Assembly: GCA_026985705.1 (NCBI GenBank)
Contig: JALSPY010000293.1
Location: forward strand, 1-6,608
DNA length: 6,608 nucleotides
Direction: 5' to 3'
From: Hydrogenothermaceae bacterium
GTDB taxonomy: Bacteria > Aquificota > Aquificia > Aquificales > Hydrogenothermaceae
This document shows, piece after piece, positions 1 through 5,615 of the stretch; position 1 is the first letter of the stretch, and every line of letters begins with the position of its first letter. Made by a program: the position numbers and the translations under genes. Under the pieces are notes generated by a model. That model was not told the origin of the DNA. It saw nothing but the letters and a program-made list of their open reading frames with translations, and did not search any database.

Positions 1-324
1 AGCTTTGGCATCACTTTTTGCTTTAGGAGTTCCATAAGCCTTACATGTAAATACAACTGATACAGTATGAAATCTTGGGTCTCTCTTCGGGTCAGAGTAA
101 ACTCCAAATAAATTAATTATCTCCACATCTAAATCTGTTTCTTCCTTCATTTCTCGTTTTAAAGCATCCTCAACACTTTCTCCAATATCAACAAATCCTC
201 CCGGTAAAGCTAAACCCAGTGGTTCGTTTTTCCTCTCTATCAATACAATTCCTTTAAAATTTGATTTTTCATCAAAAAGTTTTATTATTCCATCTACAGC
301 CACAAATGGTGTTTTTATAGCCAT
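1..324 (-). CDS. NUDIX hydrolase, ADP-ribose pyrophosphatase-like (3' end beyond window)
   Basis: The first 108 codons of a NUDIX hydrolase are present; the C-terminus lies left of the window. Such enzymes cleave nucleoside diphosphates linked to another group (X), using metal ions bound by the NUDIX box. The box GX5EX7REUXEEXGU is seen at residues 43-65: G43, E49, R57, E58, E61 and E62 are all present, and the only departure is Asp64 where the pattern has Gly. Upstream is the LPGGFVD lead-in (40-46), and downstream a SDPKRDPRFHTVSVVF stretch (77-92), which I associate with ADP-ribose pyrophosphatase-type members. Substrate assignment is inference, since NUDIX specificity is hard to read from sequence. 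The ATG at 322-324 follows an AGGAG six bases upstream, and that AGGAG overlaps the uppS stop codon. The intergenic gap is 9 nt, so the gene is almost certainly co-transcribed, and probably translationally coupled, with uppS. Confidence 0.88.
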   Translation of the reverse strand, partial: MAIKTPFVAVDGIIKLFDEKSNFKGIVLIERKNEPLGLALPGGFVDIGESVEDALKREMKEETDLDVEIINLFGVYSDPKRDPRFHTVSVVFTCKAYGTPKAKSDAKA

Positions 325-333
325 ATCTATCTC

Positions 334-1032
334 CTAAACACTACCAAATCTTCTTTCTCTAAACTGATAAGAGTATAAAGCTTTTAAAAACTCCTTTTCA
401 TTAAAATCAGGCCATAAAACATCTGTAAAGTATAGCTCTGTATATGCTAATTCCCACAACATATAATTAGATATTCTTAACTCTCCACTTGTCCTTATTA
501 AAAGGTCAGGTTCAGGCATTTCAGGTATGTATAGATAGTTTTTAAATTCATCTATAGATATACTCTCTTTTTTATCTTTCAAAATTTTATTTACTGCGTC
601 AATTATTTCAGCCCTTCCACTGTAGTTTAAAGTGATAACAAAGTTCATCCCATTACAATTTTTAGTTGCCTCTTCTCCCTTCTTTATACTCTGTAAAATC
701 TCATCAGAAAGTTGATTTAGTCGTCCCATAAATCTAAGTCTTATATTCTTCTCTAAAAGTTTATCTAGCTTCGTGTTTATATACTCAACAAGAAGAGACA
801 TTATCACTTCTATTTCTTCTTTTGGTCTTTTCCAATTTTCTGTAGAAAATGCAAAAACGGAAAGCCACTGAATACCCAAATCTGAAGCGAAAGTTAAAAT
901 TTTCTCTAAAGCCTTTGCTCCTTCCTTATGACCTTCATATCTAGCTAGACCACGCTTCTTTGCCCATCTACCATTTCCATCCATAATAATGGAAACATGG
1001 ACAGGTAATTTTAATAAATTCTGTATTTTCAT
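334..1032 (-). CDS. uppS: Undecaprenyl diphosphate synthase (cis-prenyltransferase)
   Basis: This 232-residue enzyme adds isopentenyl diphosphate units in cis to farnesyl diphosphate to give the C55 lipid carrier used for peptidoglycan and other wall polymers; it acts at the cytoplasmic membrane face. Family motifs run in order. HVSIIMDGNGRWA (12-24) contains the Mg/diphosphate-binding Asp18. FAFSTENWKRP lies at 60-70. The C-terminal RTSGELRISNYMLWELAY block (180-197) is followed by ELYFTDVLWPDF (199-210), where Glu199 matches the conserved metal-ligand Glu. LWE replaces the more usual LWQ, a mild change. Length is typical of bacterial UppS, without an extension. The ATG at 1032 gives the usual short lead before the first motif. 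Its ribosome site is weak (AAGAA-like), and it begins 16 nt after the cpoB stop, so it probably depends on read-through from the gene upstream. The NUDIX gene follows 9 nt later. Confidence 0.97.
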   Translation of the reverse strand: MKIQNLLKLPVHVSIIMDGNGRWAKKRGLARYEGHKEGAKALEKILTFASDLGIQWLSVFAFSTENWKRPKEEIEVIMSLLVEYINTKLDKLLEKNIRLRFMGRLNQLSDEILQSIKKGEEATKNCNGMNFVITLNYSGRAEIIDAVNKILKDKKESISIDEFKNYLYIPEMPEPDLLIRTSGELRISNYMLWELAYTELYFTDVLWPDFNEKEFLKALYSYQFRERRFGSV

Positions 1033-1048
1033 TATTCTTAATATTTCT

Positions 1049-1780
1049 TTAGTAGTTAAGAGTTTCTAATTTTCTCTTAGCTAAATCATAGGCTTCACTA
1101 TCAGGAAACTCCCTTATAATTCTTTCTAAAATCTCTCTCGCCTTGTCCTTTTCCCCAAGAGAGATTAGAGAGTATGCTTTCTTTAATAGAGCCATTGACA
1201 TTTTATTACAGTCTGGAGCTGTTCCGGCATCACACTCATTAATTATTCTATCAAAGTATTCTATAGCCTTATCAAACTTCCCTTCTCTGTAGTAAGTTTG
1301 TCCTATCCAGAATAAAGCATTATCATAAAATTTTGAGTAAGGATACTTATCTACCAATTCTAAAAACAATTTTCTTGCTCTATCAAAATCCTGCTGTCTA
1401 TACGCATCTAAAGCCTGCCTGTATATATCCTCATCACTTAAAGATACAATTCCTCTATCTATAGATTGTGTCCTTGTTTCTGTGGAAGTTGTAGTTGATG
1501 GTGGCGGAGTATAACTTCTCTTTGAAGATAGAGAACTAATCTTCATTTTTAACTTTTCAATTTCTACAGAGTTTTGAGATGCTGTTTGAGATACATTATC
1601 AACCCTTGTAGAAAGCTCCTGTAAATCAGATTTTATTTCTTTATGCTCTGAATGGAGTTTTCTTAAATCTTTTTTTATCTGCCATATTTTTTTGTTTAAA
1701 AGAGCTATGTCTTTGTTTGTGTTAGCACATCCTGTAAATATTATTGCTCCTAAGGGTATCGCTAATAGTAATTTTTTCAT
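1049..1780 (-). CDS. cpoB: CpoB/YbgF-like envelope lipoprotein with coiled coil and TPRs
   Basis: This 243-residue protein has the layout of CpoB (YbgF), the periplasmic factor that links Tol-Pal outer-membrane constriction to peptidoglycan synthesis. Residues 1-17 form a lipoprotein-like signal (two Lys, then a hydrophobic core) ending FTGC, so Cys18 is the likely lipidated residue; Phe at -3 is less usual than Leu. Residues 25-85 carry heptad-spaced I/L/V and charged residues, the expected trimerising coiled coil. A Ser/Thr/Pro-rich linker (about 89-106) leads to TPR-type repeats at 117-243 (YRQALDAYRQQDFDRA, then GKFDKAIEYF, then LGEKDKAREIL). Between repeats two and three is CDAGTAPDC, placing Cys183 and Cys191 eight residues apart, a possible periplasmic disulfide. 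GGAGG lies 9 nt before the ATG. No tolQRAB or pal is in view, and many CpoB relatives are not lipidated, so the name is by architecture. The gene leads straight into uppS. Confidence 0.85.
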   Translation of the reverse strand: MKKLLLAIPLGAIIFTGCANTNKDIALLNKKIWQIKKDLRKLHSEHKEIKSDLQELSTRVDNVSQTASQNSVEIEKLKMKISSLSSKRSYTPPPSTTTSTETRTQSIDRGIVSLSDEDIYRQALDAYRQQDFDRARKLFLELVDKYPYSKFYDNALFWIGQTYYREGKFDKAIEYFDRIINECDAGTAPDCNKMSMALLKKAYSLISLGEKDKAREILERIIREFPDSEAYDLAKRKLETLNY

Positions 1781-1796
1781 TCCAGTTAACCTCCAT

Positions 1797-1808
1797 ATAT
1801 AGCTATAT
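1797..1808. repeat. 12-bp perfect palindrome beside the cpoB ribosome site
   Basis: ATATAGCTATAT reads the same on both strands. It sits two bases upstream (in the cpoB direction) of the GGAGG at 1790-1794. It could be a small operator or merely AT-rich chance; nothing else in the window repeats it. Confidence 0.35.
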
Positions 1809-1810
1809 TT

Positions 1811-1846
1811 TTAAATATAATTCTTAAATATAATTCTTAAATATAT
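1811..1846. repeat. 13-bp tandem direct repeat, about 2.8 copies
   Basis: The unit TTAAATATAATTC occurs exactly at 1811-1823 and 1824-1836. A third, partial copy (TTAAATATA, then T) runs to 1846 and abuts the stop codon of the small membrane protein gene. The array fills most of the 66-nt gap before cpoB. Read on the minus strand, each full unit contains TATATT, a near -10 hexamer, but I see no good -35 at the right spacing. The array could arise from replication slippage or could bind a regulator; the sequence does not decide. Confidence 0.8.
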
Positions 1847-2059
1847 TTATTTCCTTAGAAAGAAAAAATAAATCAACAGTCCTGACGAAACTCCCATTAC
1901 TATAATCATTATTTCGGCAAAAAATAAGACTGAATTATTTAACTTTAACAAAAGTTTATCCATTAAAAAAGCTATAAATGGTAAGGTCATAAGCAGTGTA
2001 AGAAAAACTATTATAGGAAATGGATTTTTCTTTTTTTTTCTGTTTCCCTCCTCTATCAT
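1847..2059 (-). CDS. Small two-helix membrane protein of unknown function
   Basis: I do not recognise this 70-residue protein with certainty. It begins with a basic stretch (Arg7 to Lys11), then two hydrophobic segments at about 14-33 and 44-67, and ends Arg-Lys. The positive charges at both ends predict a helical hairpin with both termini in the cytoplasm. An Asp-Lys pair ending helix 1 (34-35) and a G-x-x-S-G in helix 2 (56-60) faintly recall AtpZ/AtpI-type accessory proteins of ATP synthase, but no atp genes are nearby and the likeness is weak. GAGG lies 7 nt before the ATG, supporting this start. A second strong purine block (GAGGAGGG) lies just inside the coding region, and no ATG, GTG or TTG in frame follows it closely. 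The codons for residues 7-10 contain a run of nine A. The gene is first in the leftward cluster ahead of cpoB. Confidence 0.72.
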   Translation of the reverse strand: MIEEGNRKKKKNPFPIIVFLTLLMTLPFIAFLMDKLLLKLNNSVLFFAEIMIIVMGVSSGLLIYFFFLRK

Positions 2060-2104
2060 CTTTTAGCCTCTTAAATAAATCTGTATCATTAAAAGTTTAT
2101 AGTC

Positions 2105-2132
2105 TTTATAATAAAATCAAAATATTTAACAA
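2105..2132 (-). promoter_or_regulatory. Sigma70-like promoter for the leftward cluster
   Basis: On the minus strand TTGTTA (2127-2132) and TATAAA (2105-2110) are separated by 16 bases. This gives a predicted transcript start near 2098 and a leader of about 40 nt before the small membrane protein gene. The intergenic space is 93 bp and divergent. A TATAAT for the opposite strand (2107-2112) overlaps the same -10, but it lacks a recognisable -35. The call rests on consensus match only. Confidence 0.5.
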
Positions 2133-2152
2133 ATCAAATATTAAGTAGTATT

Positions 2153-2668
2153 ATGGCGGGGAGTAAGTTTTTATTTTTACCTTTTGGATTTTGGGTATTT
2201 CTATTAGGATTAATAACTTTATTTTTATTCTACAGATTAATAAGAGTTTATCTTTGGAGAAAAACTGAAGGTGAGATAATTCAGTCAGAAGTTAAAAAAA
2301 ATGAAAAGATTGTTGCATATGATTATTACTACCCAGTTATTAAATATAGATATAAAGTTAAAAATAAAGAGTTTATTTCTGACAGACTGTTTTTAACAGA
2401 TTTAGCTTCTGACTATCAAACTATAAAGAAATTAGTTAATAAATATCCTATAGGTAAAAAAGTCAAAGTTTTTTACAATCCATTTAATCCTAAAGAGGCA
2501 GTTTTAAAGAGAAATTTCCATACAGGAATGTTTATTCAAAGTTTAGTTTTTTTTAGTATGTTATCTGTGTTTCTTTTTACCTTAATCTTTGAAATAATTT
2601 ATAAAGGTGCTGATATTTCAAAACTAGCCTTTATAATAAAGGAATTCTTACATAATATACTGGAATAA
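2153..2668 (+). CDS. DUF3592-like membrane protein
   Basis: This 171-residue protein of unknown role matches the DUF3592 pattern as I know it. A transmembrane helix (about 8-28) is followed by a W-x-x-T-E-G-E-I turn (35-42). A soluble beta-rich region then carries YYPVIKYRYKVKNKEF (59-74) and the signature YPIGKKVKVFYNPFNPKEAVL (98-118). A second helix spans about 126-149, with a short tail. The soluble part lies between the two helices, so it is on one face of the membrane; which face is not clear. No Shine-Dalgarno sequence precedes the ATG. A TATAAT at 2107-2112 would start a transcript about 35 nt upstream, so initiation may be weak or need another signal. No other in-frame ATG, GTG or TTG fits before the first helix. 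The gene stands alone between the divergent promoter region and obg, and its neighbours say little about its job. Confidence 0.85.
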   Translation: MAGSKFLFLPFGFWVFLLGLITLFLFYRLIRVYLWRKTEGEIIQSEVKKNEKIVAYDYYYPVIKYRYKVKNKEFISDRLFLTDLASDYQTIKKLVNKYPIGKKVKVFYNPFNPKEAVLKRNFHTGMFIQSLVFFSMLSVFLFTLIFEIIYKGADISKLAFIIKEFLHNILE

Positions 2669-2674
2669 TAAAAT

Positions 2675-2687
2675 ATGATTAAATCAT
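2675..2687. repeat. Short inverted repeat after the DUF3592-like gene
   Basis: ATGATT and AATCAT flank a single A and form a perfect inverted repeat 7 nt past the stop codon. ATAATA upstream and TATTAT downstream could extend the stem with a bulge. It is all A/T apart from one G-C pair and lacks a following T run, so it is a poor intrinsic terminator. A one-base loop also cannot form as drawn, so a protein-binding site or chance is at least as likely. Confidence 0.35.
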
Positions 2688-2709
2688 TATTATAAAAATT
2701 ATAAATAGT

Positions 2710-2737
2710 TTGATAAAATTTATAACTGAAATATATT
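2710..2737 (+). promoter_or_regulatory. Sigma70-like promoter for obg
   Basis: TTGATA (2710-2715) and TATATT (2732-2737) each match the sigma70 hexamers at five of six positions and are separated by 16 bases. The predicted start near 2744 gives a leader of about 32 nt before the obg ATG at 2776. The -35 TTG is in frame with obg, so a naive reading would extend the protein 22 residues upstream through this promoter. Confidence 0.6.
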
Positions 2738-2762
2738 TATTCTTCGCAAAAAAAAGAGAACA

Positions 2763-2767
2763 AGAGG
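2763..2767 (+). promoter_or_regulatory. Ribosome binding site that fixes the obg start
   Basis: AGAGG lies 8 nt before the ATG at 2776. The ATG at 2771 is out of frame, and the in-frame TTG at 2710 has no ribosome site, so 2776 is the start. Confidence 0.8.
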
Positions 2768-2775
2768 AAAATGAA

Positions 2776-3813
2776 ATGAAATTTTTAGATAAAGCTAAAA
2801 TATATGTAAAAGCTGGAGATGGCGGAAACGGCTGTGTTGCATTCAGAAGGGAAAAGTATGTTCCGTTAGGTGGTCCAGCTGGGGGAAATGGAGGGAAAGG
2901 TGGAGATGTTATACTGGAAGCTGATAAAAGATTAACAACTTTAATGGATTTTAAATATAAGAGACATTTTAAAGCCGAAAGAGGAAAGAATGGTTCAGGT
3001 AATAATAAACATGGAAAAAATGGAAAAGATTTAATAATAAAAGTACCTGTTGGAACGGTTGTTAGGGATGTAGAGACAGGAAAAGTAATAGCTGATTTGG
3101 TAAAAGATGGTCAAACCGTAGTTGTTGCTAAAGGTGGAAGAGGAGGAAGGGGAAACTCTGCTTTTAAAACTCCCACCAGGCAGGCTCCTGATTTTGCAGA
3201 GGAAGGGGAAAAGGGAGAAGAAAAATGGATTGAGCTGGAGCTTAAACTTTTAGCTGATATAGGGATTATAGGGTTTCCAAATGCTGGAAAATCTACATTA
3301 ATTTCAACTCTTTCAAGTGCAAAGCCTAAAATAGCAGATTATCCATTTACTACATTAAGCCCAGTTTTAGGTGTTTTACAGTTAGATTATGGTAAATCTG
3401 TGGTTTTAGCAGATATACCCGGTTTAATAGAGGGAGCTTCTAAAGGGCAGGGATTAGGTCATGAGTTTTTAAGGCATATTGAAAGGACTAAGGCTTTAAT
3501 ACATATGATAGATATATCTGACTTTAGGGAAAGGGAGCCTATAGAAGCTTTTAACATCATTAATAATGAGTTAAAGGAGTATTCTCCAGAGCTTTTAAAT
3601 AAACCACAAATAGTAGTTGGTAATAAGATAGATATTCTTTCTGATAAAAGTTTAATAACTAAATTGGAAAAATACTTTAATGAAAAAGGATACCCTTTTG
3701 TAGCTATATCATTGGCAACAAAAGAGGGGATAGACAAACTAATAGAAAAAATTAAAGAGGTTTATGAAGAATTAGAAAAAAAGGATAGACTGAAAGAAAA
3801 TAAATCTGGCTAA
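2776..3813 (+). CDS. obg: Obg-family GTPase (ribosome assembly)
   Basis: This 345-residue Obg/CgtA GTPase binds the large ribosomal subunit, aiding its maturation and linking it to nucleotide levels. The N-terminal Obg fold (about 1-159) is rich in glycine, e.g. AGDGGNGCVAFRREKY (13-28), LGGPAGGNGGKGGDV (31-45) and KGGRGGRGNSAF (119-130). The GTPase domain follows: G1 GFPNAGKST (166-174), switch I FTTLSP (191-196) with Thr192/193, G3 DIPG (213-216), G4 NKID (283-286), and G5 ISLATKEG (311-318), where Leu replaces the usual Ala after Ser. After residue 330 only a charged tail remains, so there is no C-terminal OCT domain; this short form is common outside Firmicutes and Actinobacteria. The start is MKFLDKAKIYVKAGDGG, as in the family. 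The gene has its own promoter and ribosome site. The 107-nt gap from the gene before it and 146 nt to trpE suggest a largely independent unit. Confidence 0.97.
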   Translation: MKFLDKAKIYVKAGDGGNGCVAFRREKYVPLGGPAGGNGGKGGDVILEADKRLTTLMDFKYKRHFKAERGKNGSGNNKHGKNGKDLIIKVPVGTVVRDVETGKVIADLVKDGQTVVVAKGGRGGRGNSAFKTPTRQAPDFAEEGEKGEEKWIELELKLLADIGIIGFPNAGKSTLISTLSSAKPKIADYPFTTLSPVLGVLQLDYGKSVVLADIPGLIEGASKGQGLGHEFLRHIERTKALIHMIDISDFREREPIEAFNIINNELKEYSPELLNKPQIVVGNKIDILSDKSLITKLEKYFNEKGYPFVAISLATKEGIDKLIEKIKEVYEELEKKDRLKENKSG

Positions 3814-3940
3814 ATTACTTTATATATTAAACAGATTATAAAAAATCTTTATCTTGCTTTAAAAATTTCTTGATTTAATCTAAAATTTAAGGGTTCATTT
3901 AATCAAAAGAATTAATAGGAAATTATTTAATTATACTTAA

Positions 3941-3947
3941 AGGGGGG
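3941..3947 (+). promoter_or_regulatory. G-rich ribosome binding site of trpE
   Basis: AGGGGGG is followed by TTATC, resembling an extended Shine-Dalgarno sequence (AAGGAGGTGATC-like) but with six consecutive G. It lies 12 nt from the ATG at 3960 and 9 nt from an overlapping TTG at 3957. Both starts are in frame and differ by one residue, so the site does not settle which is used. A G6 run is conspicuous in such AT-rich surroundings. Confidence 0.6.
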
Positions 3948-3959
3948 TTATCTTTTTTG

Positions 3960-5534
3960 ATGGATGATAAAGGTAATATTGACAACTTGTTAAGTTTAAG
4001 TTTTGATAAGTTTAAAGAACTTGTTTTCAAAAATTTTGAAAAAGGTAAGTATTTAGTTATTCCATTATTTAAAGAGGTTGTTGCTGATACTGAAACTCCC
4101 TTAACAATATTTATGAAAATATATTCTCCAGAAAAATTTAACTTTTTATTAGAAAGTGTAGAGCAGAAAGAAAATATAGGAAGATACTCCTTTATAGGTT
4201 CTTCAGATGAAGTATATATAAGAGGTAAGGAAAATTTCGTAGAAATTTATAATAAAGGTTCTATTCAATACAAAGAAACTAAAGACCCTTTAAATGAAAT
4301 AAAAGAGTTTATAGAAAAATATAAAGGTATATCCTACGAAAGTTTACCTCCTTTCTGGGGAGGACTTATAGGTTATTTATCTTATAATATTGCTTATATG
4401 TATGAACCTGTTTATTCAGATAAACCAGATAACTGGCAATTACCGGAATTTTATTTTTTCTTAAGTAATGACTTAATAGTTTTTGATAATCTCAGTAGAA
4501 CTATCAAGATAATATCTTCTGTAAAGATTACAGATGAAATTTTTGAAAAGTCTAAAGAAGATGAAAATTGTTTAAAACTTATTTATAAAATAACTTTAGA
4601 AAAAATAAATAGTATAGAGAAAAAATTATGTAGACCGCTTAAACTTGAAAGACATATATCAATAAAAAATATTTTAAAAGTTAATTTAAACAAATGGAAT
4701 GCTAATGTAAAAAAAGAACACTTTATAAACTCTGTAAAAAGGGCTAAAGAATATATAGAGGAGGGCGATATTATACAGGTTGTTCTATCCCAAAGATTTT
4801 GTAAAATTACCTCAGCTAGACCTATAGATATATACAGAGCAATGAGAATAATAAATCCTTCTCCATATATGTTTTATCTTGATTTTAAAGATATAAAATT
4901 AATAGGTTCTTCTCCTGAAATACTAGTTTCTGTGAAAAACAGAAAAATACTTACAAAACCTATAGCTGGAACGAGACCTATAGGAAGAACAGAAGAAGAA
5001 AATAGAAAATTAAAAGATGATTTACTTTCTGATGAAAAAGAAAAGGCAGAACATCTTATGTTAGTAGATTTAGCTAGAAATGATGTTGGAAGGGTTGCTA
5101 AAACAGGAACAGTCAAAGTTGATAGATTTATGTACATTGAAAACTATTCCCATGTAATGCATATAGTTTCTGATGTTTCTGGAGAACTAAAAGAAGATTT
5201 ACATCCAATAGATGTTTTAAAGGCTGTCTTTCCCGTTGGAACTGTAAGTGGTGCTCCTAAAGTTAGGGCTATGCAGATAATAGAGGAGTTAGAAACAGAA
5301 AGAAGAGGTCCCTATGCAGGAGCAGTTGGCTATATATCCTTTGATGGAAATTTAGACACTGCTATTGCAATAAGAACTGCAGTAATGAAAGAAAATAGGA
5401 TATTTGTTCAAGCAGGTGCCGGTATCGTAGCAGATAGTATTCCAGAGAGGGAGTATGATGAAACTGTAAATAAGGCTAAAGCTTTAATAAAAGCAGTAGA
5501 AATAGCTGAAAAGGCAAAAGAAATAGATTGTTGA
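3960..5534 (+). CDS. trpE: Anthranilate synthase component I
   Basis: This 524-residue enzyme converts chorismate and ammonia to anthranilate and pyruvate, the first step of tryptophan synthesis. The ammonia normally comes from the TrpG glutaminase, which is not in this window. The N-terminal regulatory region has LLES (63-66), the tryptophan-binding element, and NPSPYMF (299-305) completes that site. The catalytic part has GSSPE (316-320), PIAGTRPIG (334-342), EHLMLVDLARND (364-375), His401 in YSHVMHIVS, GTVSGAPK (427-434), and QAGAGIVADSIPEREYDET (484-502) with metal-binding Glu. Ala336 in PIAGT separates TrpE from PabB, which has Lys there. Ile341 replaces the Arg of the usual PIAGTRPRG, an oddity. 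The retained LLES and NPSPYMF suggest feedback inhibition by tryptophan. The start is ATG at 3960, although the TTG at 3957 is possible. The 146-nt upstream gap contains no TGG codons, so there is no Trp-codon leader peptide. TATACT at 3932-3937 is too near the ribosome site to be a convincing -10. Confidence 0.97.
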   Translation: MDDKGNIDNLLSLSFDKFKELVFKNFEKGKYLVIPLFKEVVADTETPLTIFMKIYSPEKFNFLLESVEQKENIGRYSFIGSSDEVYIRGKENFVEIYNKGSIQYKETKDPLNEIKEFIEKYKGISYESLPPFWGGLIGYLSYNIAYMYEPVYSDKPDNWQLPEFYFFLSNDLIVFDNLSRTIKIISSVKITDEIFEKSKEDENCLKLIYKITLEKINSIEKKLCRPLKLERHISIKNILKVNLNKWNANVKKEHFINSVKRAKEYIEEGDIIQVVLSQRFCKITSARPIDIYRAMRIINPSPYMFYLDFKDIKLIGSSPEILVSVKNRKILTKPIAGTRPIGRTEEENRKLKDDLLSDEKEKAEHLMLVDLARNDVGRVAKTGTVKVDRFMYIENYSHVMHIVSDVSGELKEDLHPIDVLKAVFPVGTVSGAPKVRAMQIIEELETERRGPYAGAVGYISFDGNLDTAIAIRTAVMKENRIFVQAGAGIVADSIPEREYDETVNKAKALIKAVEIAEKAKEIDC

Positions 5535-5549
5535 ATTTGATAAAGATTA

Positions 5550-5585
5550 TAAAATTTAATTGGTCTATTGATATATTAAATTTTA
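5550..5585. repeat. 11-bp perfect inverted repeat between trpE and the permease gene
   Basis: TAAAATTTAAT (5550-5560) and ATTAAATTTTA (5575-5585) are exact reverse complements around a 14-base loop, 15 nt past the trpE stop and 30 nt before the permease ATG. The stem is purely A/T and is not followed by a T run, so it does not look like a standard intrinsic terminator. The arms could be two half-sites of an operator, or a weak hairpin affecting read-through into the permease gene. Confidence 0.7.
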
Positions 5586-5615
5586 AGATGAGAAAATTTC
5601 AAGGAAATAAAAAGA

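Noticed and set aside
2669..2709. Intrinsic terminator after the DUF3592-like gene
   Set aside because: The inverted repeat at 2675-2687 is nearly all A/T, has no adequate loop and is not followed by a T run.
3459..3737. Minus-strand open frame of 92 codons opposite obg
   Set aside because: It lies wholly antisense to the well-supported GTPase domain of Obg, has no ribosome site, and its translation has no recognisable motif.
3814..3956. Possible trp attenuator, T-box or TRAP-type leader before trpE
   Set aside because: There are no TGG codons, no leader ORF with tandem Trp, no series of GAG/TAG triplets, and no strong terminator hairpin in this gap.
4874..5137. Minus-strand open frame of 87 codons opposite trpE
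   Set aside because: It is antisense to conserved TrpE catalytic motifs. The Ser/Phe-rich translation is what the complement of Lys/Glu-rich codons gives.
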